A stretch of 64,000 bases of DNA from Succinivibrionaceae bacterium (GTDB taxonomy: Bacteria; Pseudomonadota; Gammaproteobacteria; Enterobacterales; Succinivibrionaceae), in the NCBI GenBank assembly GCA_019420905.1, contig JAHZGH010000010.1, positions 1 to 64,000 on the forward strand, read 5' to 3'. Below are positions 1-8,197 of this stretch, in pieces. Both the position numbers and the translations under genes were made by a program. Under the pieces are notes generated by a model that was not told where the DNA came from, did no database searches, and was given only the letters and a program-made list of their open reading frames with translations. Position 1 is the stretch's first letter. Every line of letters starts with the position of its first letter.

Positions 1-66
1 CGTCAATATATTAGCAGCATAAAAAGCCTGATAAAAAGCTGAGCTTCTCCTCGCAGCTGTATCCTC

Positions 67-85
67 GCCCTGAAGGGCATTTTTT
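67..85 (+). terminator. Short hairpin with T run, end of an upstream transcript
   Basis: A GCCC/GGGC stem (67-70 with 75-78) with a TGAA loop is followed by ATTTTTT. It would end a plus-strand transcript that starts before the window. The stem is only 4 bp, so the call is tentative. The rest of 1-372 is AT-rich and I see no gene in it; the one weak minus-strand reading frame there has a TTG start and no recognisable sequence. Confidence 0.4.
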
Positions 86-372
86 AGCCGTTAACCTTTT
101 TAGATAAATCTTAAAATACAATTTATCCATTATTTCAAATAGAATATGTCTATTTAATCTTAAATAAATTTGAAATTTTTCAAATTGGTTCAATAATGGC
201 CCTATTTTATAAAAATTAAAAATAATTGTTGCCAAAGTTTCACTTTTTTCTATAATGCAAAAAAAATTTAATTGTAAATTTTTAAGCTTATTAACTTTTG
301 AGAGTCCCCTATAAGTCTTGAAAAGGTTAGAGCTTAGTTTCTGGAGAACTCAAATCTCGTTCACAAAACGTT

Positions 373-393
373 CCATCGTTTAAGATGGTTTTT
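373..393 (+). promoter_or_regulatory. Terminator-like hairpin in the potF leader
   Basis: CCATC (373-377) and GATGG (384-388) form a 5-bp stem with a 6-nt loop, followed directly by five T residues. It sits 14 nt before the potF start codon. Its shape is that of a small intrinsic terminator or attenuator, but it could equally be a structure that affects translation. Inference only. Confidence 0.35.
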
Positions 394-407
394 GAAAGGA
401 TATTTTT

Positions 408-1544
408 ATGAACAAAATGAGCAAAAGTCTTATAGGGATTGCGATCCTAGGCACACTCAGCACCAATGCTATAGCCAGTGATCTCAATATTTGGAATTGG
501 AGTGATTATATAGGTTCCACTACTGTTGAAGATTTCAAAAAAGCTTCTGGTCTTAAAAATACCAATTATGCTTTGTTTGATAATAATGAAATGGTAGAAG
601 CTCGTTTGCTCTCAGGACACTCAGGATTTGATGCAGTCATGATGGTAAGCTATTACGTTCCGCGTTTAGCTAAAGCTGGAGCTTTGCAAAAAATCGATAA
701 AAGTAAGATTCCTAATTGGATAAAACTTGATCCAATCAGAATGGAAGCTTTAGCAAAGATCGATCCTGATAATAATTATGCTTATCCTTATACTGAAATT
801 TCTGTAGGTATTGGCTATAACCAAAAGAAAATCGAAGAGATTTTCGGTAAAGGATACGAAATCAAGTCCTGGGATTTCTTATTTAATCCAGAAAATGCTT
901 CTAAATTAAAGCAGTGCGGCATTGCTGTATTAGATTCTCCAATTGAGATTATCTCGACAGCTATGCATTATTTAGGCAAAGATCCAACCTCAGAAAAAGC
1001 ATCTGACTACAAAGAAGCTCAAGAACTTTTAACAAAATTTGCCTCCAACGTTGCATACTTCCATTCTGCCAGATATATAAATGATTTAGCTTCTGGTGAA
1101 ATCTGCGTTGCTATTGGTTATTCCGGGGATATTCTGCAAGCCACTGAAAGAGCAAAAACCTCTGGAAAAGGTGTGGAAATCAAATATACTATTCCTGATG
1201 AAGGTTCTCCTTATTGGTTTGACTGTTGGACTATACCTACCAATGCCGATCATTATGATGCAGCTCATACTTGGTTTAATTTCTTAATGGATCCTGCTGT
1301 AGCTTCCAGTATTTCTAATGAGACTCGCTATATCCTGCCTGTAAAAGAGGCCTTAGAAAACTTAGATCCGCAATTGCGTAACAACCCATCAGTAGTGATA
1401 CCAGAAGAAAAAATGAAAAAAATGTATTTCTTATTGCCTACTACTTCTAAAGTATCGCGCATTACTAACAGAGTTTGGAATGCAATGAAGCTTAACGCCT
1501 CTAAATATGAACAAGAAGAGGATGAAGGATCCGGTTGGGAATAA
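408..1544 (+). CDS. potF: Putrescine-binding periplasmic protein, PotF type
   Basis: Solute-binding subunit of a polyamine ABC importer, 378 aa against about 370 for E. coli PotF. Residues 1-23 are a signal peptide (cleavage expected at AIA/SD). The mature start NIWNWSDYIG is the family's ligand-site signature, and YLGKDP, RYINDLASGEICVAIGYSGD and the FDCW aspartate segment align with PotF rather than PotD. A residue usually Trp in GWAGD is Tyr here (GYSGD). AAAGGA lies about 8 nt upstream of the ATG; a second ATG three codons in is also possible. Its membrane and ATPase partners are not adjacent: potGHI is at 44.7 kb. A terminator follows. Confidence 0.9.
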   Translation: MNKMSKSLIGIAILGTLSTNAIASDLNIWNWSDYIGSTTVEDFKKASGLKNTNYALFDNNEMVEARLLSGHSGFDAVMMVSYYVPRLAKAGALQKIDKSKIPNWIKLDPIRMEALAKIDPDNNYAYPYTEISVGIGYNQKKIEEIFGKGYEIKSWDFLFNPENASKLKQCGIAVLDSPIEIISTAMHYLGKDPTSEKASDYKEAQELLTKFASNVAYFHSARYINDLASGEICVAIGYSGDILQATERAKTSGKGVEIKYTIPDEGSPYWFDCWTIPTNADHYDAAHTWFNFLMDPAVASSISNETRYILPVKEALENLDPQLRNNPSVVIPEEKMKKMYFLLPTTSKVSRITNRVWNAMKLNASKYEQEEDEGSGWE

Positions 1545-1572
1545 CTAAATCATATTAATGATGGTATTTATA

Positions 1573-1609
1573 AAATAAGCAACGACATAAAATCGCTGCT
1601 TATTTTTTT
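1573..1609. terminator. Bidirectional terminator between potF and dnaX
   Basis: AAATAAGCA (1573-1581) pairs with TGCTTATTT (1597-1605), with an inner CGA/TCG helix, and T/A tracts lie on both sides. It separates the convergent potF and dnaX. Confidence 0.75.
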
Positions 1610-1637
1610 ACTTTAGAAAAACTTATGCAAAAGCAAT

Positions 1638-4600
1638 TCAATTTTCTTTAACCGGTACAGGCAATTGCCTATGAACGGAAATTTGTACTGTTCTTAAATC
1701 ATCTCCCATATGCTCAATAAAATCTTTTAGAGCATCATTTGCCATTAATTCTTCACGAGCATCAGCTATAGATTTTTTTAGCGCCATTCGAGCTAAATAT
1801 TCAGGACATTGCTCAGGTAATCCATTTACATCAATAATATTTATCTCGATATTTTGATGTTTTAACAAAGAAAAAGACTCTTTGAGTTTATTTAAGAAAT
1901 TTGGCGATTTACTTACAAATCTGCAATCTGAGCTTATAAATAAATTCCATATATTAGGACTATTTTCTTCAATTTCACGTCTGCTGTAAATTAAGCAGCC
2001 ATACTCTAAACTGTTAAAATTAGCTGCACAAATATCTTGAAGCCATTTATCAGTCTTTAAAACCTCGTCGTAGAAATCATCGCTCTGCAATTCCTTTCCT
2101 AAATCAAGATTGTCTTCTAAATATTGTTCTGCCTCAAAGCTAGTTTTAGCTGTAGGTTTGCCATCAACAAGTTTATTGTTATTAACATTGTCCGAATTAA
2201 AATCGATATTTACAAGATCTGACCCTTTTACAAATTCGTTATCTTCCTCTTCATCGCTGTTAAAGGCAATATCATTTTCGTAAAGTTCTACTGGAACATT
2301 ATCATAACCATCTGAAGTTTCAGCAGATGCCTGATTTAACCTATAAGTATTTGAAGGCTGCTTGACGTCTTGTTTCTGATCACAATTATTAATATTATTC
2401 TTATGGCAATTAGATAAAACATCATCTAAAGCCTTCTGTAAATCAGCAGAAAATTTCTGAGGATTATTATTTTGATGTCTTATATAGGATTTTTCTGTTT
2501 TATCTAAGCATTGAGATAATACTACAGCTAAAGACGGGAGCCTGTCATTAAAATAGACTCTTAATGGTTCCTGACCATCATTTTCAATAAATATTACTTC
2601 ACTGCCGATATTATCTAAAGATAAGGACTTTGGTAAAGAGCTTTGTATGTTTGCACTTATTATAAAATTAGTTTGAGATAAACGTTGCTGCAACTGAGCA
2701 AATGAAAGTGACTCAACATCTTCCTGCATCGAAGAAGCAATGTTTGCACTTGTTGAAAAATTTTCTTTTACCTCAGCCTTAAAGTTAGCCTTAGTGGTAA
2801 TTTCGCGATTCTCAGCTGGACTATCATCATTTACAGATGCTTTTATGGCTGATGTTAAATTTGAAAGTTCAATGGCTGACAAGGTATTATGCGGAACATC
2901 TGGCTCCCTAGCTTGCTTACCATCTTGATGCATCATCTCTGAAGCAGCTTTAATAAAATTATCTAAATCAGATAAGTTATCATTATCCTTCTCTTTCTTA
3001 GATCTAATTAAAGCCTTTATAGCATCATGCAGATGCATAATATATGACTTAACCTCATAAAGCTCATTAAGCATATTAGGACCTAAGTATATAGGCTTAT
3101 TTGACATAATTTGCTTAAAAGCTTCTGTAGTTTCTAATTTTAATGACGACTTAACGCTACTGATAGAATTTAAAGGCTTAGGATTTAAAATCTGCTCTAA
3201 TTGTAATGCATACTTTGCATTTTGCCCGTTATGAATATATTTATCATCTTGAGAAACTATATTTTTCAGCGAATCACTAAATACATCTAAAGCAGACATC
3301 TCCTGAACTCGCCACTGACTTGCTGGAATAGCTTTAACCTTAGGCTTATCTTCAGCAGAAACTTCTTTAGATTTTACGATAGTACTGACGCTTTCAGGTT
3401 CAATATCTATAATATCAGATGCTAATTTAAAAGATAAATTTTCATTTAGCTTTATTGACAGATGAGCTCTTAATGCACTACGTTCGCAGTATAAATTTAA
3501 AGAATACTCGCTCTCACCTAACCAAACTTTTTTTTTTGAGGTGTAAAAGCTAATAAGCGTAATACCATCATTTCAAAAACGCTGGCACTGTCAAAGGCGA
3601 CTGTATTCTCTTCTACTGCCTGTAAAGAAATTTGATAATAAAGCTGTAAGCTCTCCGGAGCAAACACATGAGCATATTGCTCTAAAATCTCTAATGGAAA
3701 TGAAAAAATCGATAACTTTCCCTGATTTACTAATTGATAAAGAGCTAAATCATGAAAACAGGAAACAATTTCATCTAATAAATTTTTATAATTAGGGCAA
3801 CTCTTGCGGACATTATCCAAGAAAACGGCCAGATCAGCATCCGATCCTGGCTTTAAAATCTCCAAAAGATTAACTATAAGCTCATCACCTGCAGTGCCGA
3901 GCATATCAATAACACAATCACGCAATAAAGAGCCTGATCCTAAAGCTATAGCCTGATCGCATAATGATAAAGCATCGCGCATACTGCCTTTGGCAGATCT
4001 TGCAATCAAAGTTGCTGCATCATCTTCACAAGGAATACCTTCTTGCCCGCAAATCTTTTTTATCTGATCTTTGATCTCATCTATAGATAAAGCTTTTAGC
4101 TGAAACTGTAAACAGCGCGATAAAACTGTAACAGGGATCTTATGAGGGTCTGTAGTAGCTAAAATAAATTTTACATATGACGGAGGCTCTTCTAATGTCT
4201 TCAACAAAGCATTAAAGCTGCTTGTTGAAAGCATATGAACTTCATCAATAATATAAATTTTATAACGGCCTGCAATCGGAGGATATTGAGTATTTTCAAG
4301 TAATTGACGAGTGTCTTCAACCTTAGTTTGTGAAGCAGCATCAATTTCAATTACATCAGGAAAAGATCCTGTAATAATAGCTTTGCAATTATCACAGAGA
4401 TTTCCTTCATCATGAGGATGAGAGCTGATTCCATCCTTGCATTCCAGACATTTGGCAATAATACGAGCAATAGTAGTCTTACCAATACCACGGGTACCAG
4501 TTAATAAATAAGCATGATGAATGCGCTCTGAATCAATAGTATTACGCAACGCAGCAATTACATGCTTCTGTCCGACAACCTCATCAAATGTCTGAGGTCG

Positions 4601-4639
4601 ATATTTTCTAGCTAATGCCTGATACTCTGTGATCGCCAT
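1638..4639 (-). CDS. dnaX: DNA polymerase III tau subunit, made by a -1 frameshift
   Basis: Clamp-loader and replisome-organising subunit. It is encoded in two frames. The first frame (from 4639) ends at 3518, and the second runs open from the slippery site to 1638. A -1 slip at 3527-3537 joins them into a predicted 1000-aa protein, against 643 aa in E. coli. Residues 1-371 are the AAA+ and collar domains. The last roughly 140 residues match tau domain V (IADAREELMANDALKDF corresponds to the E. coli AQARESIIADNNIQ region). The roughly 490-residue linker is polar and acidic with no family I recognise. Without the slip, the 1638-3299 part would look like a separate hypothetical gene. The ybaB-recR pair that follows dnaX in E. 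coli is absent. Confidence 0.82.
3518..4639 (-). CDS. dnaX: DNA polymerase III gamma subunit (unshifted product)
   Basis: ATPase motor of the beta-clamp loader, 373 aa when no frameshift occurs, ending QKKKFG just after the slippery run. Walker A GTRGIGKT is at 48-55, zinc ligands are C64, C67, C82 and C85 (wider spacing than E. coli), and Walker B is YIIDEVHML. The product stops almost exactly at the end of collar domain III (LLAFTP), so it carries less tail than the 431-aa E. coli gamma. It begins 5 nt after apt, in the same apt-dnaX order as E. coli. Confidence 0.9.
   Translation of the reverse strand: MAITEYQALARKYRPQTFDEVVGQKHVIAALRNTIDSERIHHAYLLTGTRGIGKTTIARIIAKCLECKDGISSHPHDEGNLCDNCKAIITGSFPDVIEIDAASQTKVEDTRQLLENTQYPPIAGRYKIYIIDEVHMLSTSSFNALLKTLEEPPSYVKFILATTDPHKIPVTVLSRCLQFQLKALSIDEIKDQIKKICGQEGIPCEDDAATLIARSAKGSMRDALSLCDQAIALGSGSLLRDCVIDMLGTAGDELIVNLLEILKPGSDADLAVFLDNVRKSCPNYKNLLDEIVSCFHDLALYQLVNQGKLSIFSFPLEILEQYAHVFAPESLQLYYQISLQAVEENTVAFDSASVFEMMVLRLLAFTPQKKKFG
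3527..3537 (-). promoter_or_regulatory. dnaX slippery site for gamma/tau
   Basis: On the coding strand ten A residues are followed by G, giving in-frame codons CAA AAA AAA AAG TTT GGT TAG. This contains the E. coli dnaX heptamer A AAA AAG in the correct phase. After a -1 slip, reading continues at GTT TGG TTA and stays open to 1638. I found no clear upstream Shine-Dalgarno stimulator and no strong downstream hairpin. RNA-polymerase slippage on the A10 run, as known in Thermus dnaX, is an alternative mechanism. Confidence 0.8.
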
Positions 4640-4644
4640 AAAAA

Positions 4645-5229
4645 CTAATGTCCTGGTAGCTTAAATAGAGAGAAAGGTTTAATTCCAAATTTTTGCTCAA
4701 TACGCTTAGCTCCGCCTAAATCCATAAGCTCAATAATAAAGGCAATATCAATAATCTTTGCACCTAAGCGTCCGACTAAGCTAGCCATAGCTTCAATAGT
4801 ACCGCCTGTGGCTAAAAGATCGTCTACTAATAAAACCTTCTCCCCTTTATTAAGTGAATCCTCATGAAGCTGCAATTTATTAGTCCCATATTCAAGCTCA
4901 TAAACTTCTTCAATAGTCTGTCTTGGCAATTTTCCTGGCTTCCTTACCATAACAAATCCAGCATTTAATTTATATGCCAAGGCTGCACCAAATACAAAGC
5001 CGCGAGCTTCAGCGGCAACTACCTTGTCAATCATATCATCCTTATAAATCTCATAAAGAAGATCTATAGTTGTAGCGAAAGCCTGTCCATTTTCACATAA
5101 CGATGTAATATCGCGGAACATAATGCCAGGCTTTGGATAATCAGGAATACTTTTAATTGTGGACTTTAAAAATTCAATTTTTTCAGAATAATTTGGAATT
5201 TTATTTATGTCTAACATGAGAAAAGCCAC
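4645..5229 (-). CDS. apt: Adenine phosphoribosyltransferase
   Basis: Converts adenine and PRPP to AMP in purine salvage; cytoplasmic. The PRPP loop VLLVDDLLATGGTIEA is intact, and KSIPDYPKPGIMFRDIT and EARGFVFGAAL match the E. coli enzyme closely. The longest reading starts at a GTG at 5229 (194 aa). An ATG four codons further in (5217) is equally plausible, because neither has a good ribosome-binding site. First gene of an apt-dnaX operon. Confidence 0.93.
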   Translation of the reverse strand: MAFLMLDINKIPNYSEKIEFLKSTIKSIPDYPKPGIMFRDITSLCENGQAFATTIDLLYEIYKDDMIDKVVAAEARGFVFGAALAYKLNAGFVMVRKPGKLPRQTIEEVYELEYGTNKLQLHEDSLNKGEKVLLVDDLLATGGTIEAMASLVGRLGAKIIDIAFIIELMDLGGAKRIEQKFGIKPFSLFKLPGH

Positions 5230-5362
5230 TTAAATTAAAAAATTTTTCGAACAATAAATATATGATGTTTAATGGCAAACATTGTATATTATAGCTTATA
5301 TATATAATATTAGTGATGATTGAAAATTTTAAATATCACAAAAAAACTCAAAATTTTTTACT

Positions 5363-6043
5363 ATGAGCTTTGGAATATTTTTTGATTTAGACGGTACCTT
5401 AGCCGATACAGCATTAGATCTTTGTTATGCCTGTAACCACACATTAGAAAAATGGAATTTAAACTATGTAAGTTATGAAGAAATATGCCCAAAAGTAAGC
5501 TTAGGGATAAAAGCCATGCTTTCTTTGCGTATAGAAGATCATCAACTTACAAAATATCCTCGCGATACCATCATGCGACAGGAATTTTTAAGCTTCTATA
5601 ACAAAAATATTTGTACTAAAAGCAAAAGCTTTCCAAAAGCGTTGGATTTATTAAAAAAACTAAAAGCTTTAGGATTTAAAATCGCTGTAGTAACTGGTAA
5701 ATACCACTATCTTGCTGTAGAACTTTTAGATAAATTGGAACTTCTGCCTTTTATCGATCTAGTTGTTGGTTCTGATGAATGCAAAAAAGCAAAGCCAGCC
5801 CCTGATTCTCTATTATTAGCCTTAGATAAACTAAAGCTCAAGGCACAAAATAGTTTATATGTAGGAGATCATAAAAATGATATAAAAGCCGCTTATAACT
5901 GCAACATGGGTTCTATTGCCGCTTCTTGGGGATATGGAATTTATGACTGCGGAGATCCTAAATTATGGCAGGCAACATATATTGCTAACAATCTTTATGA
6001 GGTTTTATATATTGTTTGCCATCATTTTCATATTAAATGCTAG
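5363..6043 (+). CDS. HAD-family phosphatase, phosphoglycolate phosphatase-like
   Basis: Haloacid-dehalogenase hydrolase of 226 aa. Motif I is FDLDGTLADT with nucleophile D8 and acid/base D10, motif II is VVTGK, and motif III with its lysine is KKAKPAPDSL followed by YVGDHKNDIKAA. The helical cap between motifs I and II gives the Gph/PGP subclass. Substrates in this group range from 2-phosphoglycolate to MurNAc-6-phosphate, so no symbol is assigned. It diverges from apt across an AT-rich gap that must hold both promoters. Confidence 0.8.
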   Translation: MSFGIFFDLDGTLADTALDLCYACNHTLEKWNLNYVSYEEICPKVSLGIKAMLSLRIEDHQLTKYPRDTIMRQEFLSFYNKNICTKSKSFPKALDLLKKLKALGFKIAVVTGKYHYLAVELLDKLELLPFIDLVVGSDECKKAKPAPDSLLLALDKLKLKAQNSLYVGDHKNDIKAAYNCNMGSIAASWGYGIYDCGDPKLWQATYIANNLYEVLYIVCHHFHIKC

Positions 6044-6102
6044 TAAAAGGCTTCCTACTTCTTGCTATAATGAAGACTAAATCCTAACAAATACTAAAAA
6101 AA

Positions 6103-7224
6103 ATGAAAAAAAGCATAATCGCTGTGGCATTACTTGCCACTATAGGCAGCGCAGATGCTGCTACCGTCTATGATAAAAATGGTACTACCTTTGATATTTT
6201 CGGTAATGTCGAGGTTAGCTATCGTAATGCAAATGCTGCTAGATATGATAAAGTTTCATCGTATAAAAGCAGCGACAGCACCATTATGAATAATGCCAAA
6301 ATAGGCATTTCAGGGCGCAGTCAAATTAACGATAATCTCTACGCCGTAGGCATGGCACAATGGGATGTTGCCTCAGGAGATTCTTTTGATGATCTAAAAG
6401 CACGCCATCAATTTATCGGTATTGATGCTCAAAACTACGGCACTCTGCTATTCGGCAGAGGAGATAATGCTTTTTATACTGTAGCCGGTGTAAGTGATAT
6501 TTTCCACGATCTTGATTTTGATGTCAGTGATTATTATCTTACTGGAGATCAAAATCCTGGTCTAATTATGTATACCATCTCATCTTTAGGATGGGATCTT
6601 AGAGCTTCATTTGGCAGTGCTAAATCCAAAGTTAACGACACTCCTTTAAATTACAAATATCAATTGGCTTTTTCTGGATCCACACGTTTACAATCAAATA
6701 TTACAATTTCCTATGCCATGGCGTATTACAAATTCAGTTATGAAGGAAACGTAAACGATCAAATAGCTTATTTTGCTCAAAAAATGCAAAATATGTATCA
6801 TCTTAATGACAATGATATTTTCTCATTTGCTAATGCAAATCGCCCAGAGCATAAAATTGATAAAGGTATAGCCGTTTCTTATGGGACCTTCGGTGACGGC
6901 TTATATGCTGCTTTAAATTTTGTATCTACACGCTATGAGCATTACAGCCACCATCTCTATTCATATGAAGCTGTTATTGACTATGCTTTTGAGAACGGAT
7001 TTGGCCTAACTGCTGGATATGGCTGCAAGCGCTTCCATCATACAAACATTTTAAGCGATCTCAATTTAGGGGCTCGTTATAGCGTAAATGCTAATTTCAA
7101 TTTGTTTGCAGAAGCTCAATTTGACATAAGCTCTAATCCTGAAATTTATTATTCTAATGAAGAAATTACTGATAGAGCTCTTGCAGAAAATAAAATTCTT
7201 TGCGGTGCTGAATTTTTATTTTAG
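6103..7224 (+). CDS. Outer-membrane general porin
   Basis: Trimeric beta-barrel porin of the OmpC/OmpF-like class, 373 aa. Residues 1-19 are a signal peptide ending ADA. The mature protein opens with a strand (VYDKNGTTFDIFGNVEVSYR), carries FGRGDNAFYTV near the expected constriction-loop region, alternates polar and aromatic residues throughout, and ends in Phe (CGAEFLF), the signal for BAM-dependent insertion. Selectivity cannot be told from sequence. The gene starts about 60 nt after the HAD gene and is followed at once by a DUF2057 gene. Confidence 0.85.
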   Translation: MKKSIIAVALLATIGSADAATVYDKNGTTFDIFGNVEVSYRNANAARYDKVSSYKSSDSTIMNNAKIGISGRSQINDNLYAVGMAQWDVASGDSFDDLKARHQFIGIDAQNYGTLLFGRGDNAFYTVAGVSDIFHDLDFDVSDYYLTGDQNPGLIMYTISSLGWDLRASFGSAKSKVNDTPLNYKYQLAFSGSTRLQSNITISYAMAYYKFSYEGNVNDQIAYFAQKMQNMYHLNDNDIFSFANANRPEHKIDKGIAVSYGTFGDGLYAALNFVSTRYEHYSHHLYSYEAVIDYAFENGFGLTAGYGCKRFHHTNILSDLNLGARYSVNANFNLFAEAQFDISSNPEIYYSNEEITDRALAENKILCGAEFLF

Positions 7225-7266
7225 AGTGTTAACATAAACAAAAATTCATGAATGGAGATTAACTTT

Positions 7267-8043
7267 ATGTTTAGAAATGCTATTAAAGCTTGTTTCATGT
7301 TTGCAGCTTTAGTATTTTCTGCCCAAGTCTTTGCTGATACTGGATTCAAAGTTCCCGTACACTACAATGTTGAACTTGTAGATGGTATTTCAAACCCAAG
7401 CAATTACAGCCGTTTTAGCCGCACAATCGAACTAGAGCCTGGCAGGCATCAAATTGTTTTATCTTTCAAAGATACCTTCGGCGGAGCTTCTGATGGACAG
7501 CTTGTAGAAGCCAGTAATCCTATTGTTATTGACATTATGGATCTTAAAAAAAATCAGACTCTCTCTTTCTACTATAGTATTCCAACTACTGTTGACCAAG
7601 CCCAGCGTTATAGCCGTTCACAAAAAATTACTTTAATTGATTATGATTCAGAAAAAGCTATTCCAAAAGATGAAGCTTCTTACTTTATTTTAGCCTCTGA
7701 AACAGGCTTTGTTATGATGCGTGATTATCGTACTGAGCTTTTAACCTTAAACCGTTTATATGCTCCTACATATGTCGCCGGCAATCAGCGTACTATGGGT
7801 ATGACTGACTATGGTTCGCCGATTATTGAGGCTACAGCAGCCTCTGATTTAGTTAGCGGAGCATTTTCAAACCAGACTATGAGTGCCCCATCTTTAAGTG
7901 CCGCTCAAAGCTCTAATATGTCTACCTCCTCAAAGAGTGGCAAAAAGAATGGCTCAGTCTCTTTAAATCAGCTAATCAAGCTTTACAATCAAGCCGATGA
8001 TGCAACTAAATTACAATTTGTAAAATACGTAATGTCTCACTAA
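7267..8043 (+). CDS. DUF2057 (YccT/CsgI-like) periplasmic protein
   Basis: Exported protein of the DUF2057/UPF0319 family, 258 aa. E. coli YccT is reported to restrain curli formation; no function is claimed here. Residues 1-23 are a signal peptide (FSAQVFA). ELEPGRHQIVLSFKD and the C-terminal helix LNQLIKLYNQADDATKLQFV match the family. I chose the ATG at 7267 because GGAG (7254-7257) sits 9 nt before it, whereas the earlier ATG at 7252 overlaps that ribosome-binding site. A Ser-rich stretch lies before the last helix. A strong terminator follows. Confidence 0.8.
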   Translation: MFRNAIKACFMFAALVFSAQVFADTGFKVPVHYNVELVDGISNPSNYSRFSRTIELEPGRHQIVLSFKDTFGGASDGQLVEASNPIVIDIMDLKKNQTLSFYYSIPTTVDQAQRYSRSQKITLIDYDSEKAIPKDEASYFILASETGFVMMRDYRTELLTLNRLYAPTYVAGNQRTMGMTDYGSPIIEATAASDLVSGAFSNQTMSAPSLSAAQSSNMSTSSKSGKKNGSVSLNQLIKLYNQADDATKLQFVKYVMSH

Positions 8044-8066
8044 TAAGATTTTACAAAATCATAATT

Positions 8067-8103
8067 AAAAAAGTCCGATTTACTACAGATCGGACTTTTT
8101 TAT
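8067..8103 (+). terminator. Strong intrinsic terminator after the DUF2057 gene
   Basis: AAAAAGTCCGAT (8067-8078) pairs perfectly with ATCGGACTTTTT (8089-8100), with the T run continuing. Confidence 0.9.
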
Positions 8104-8197
8104 TTTCTAAATGATATTTAGCATATAAAACCTAACAAGCTCAATGATTAAAAATGGGCTGTCTGCAGTCTAAAATAAGCTGCTTTTCAGCAAAGCG

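Noticed and set aside
11..235. 74-codon minus-strand reading frame at the window start
   Set aside because: TTG start, no ribosome-binding site, no recognisable protein features, and it spans a terminator-like hairpin.
1638..3299. Separate hypothetical gene downstream of dnaX
   Set aside because: Its C-terminus is tau domain V and it is in the -1 frame of dnaX with no stop back to the slippery site, so it is the tau half of dnaX.
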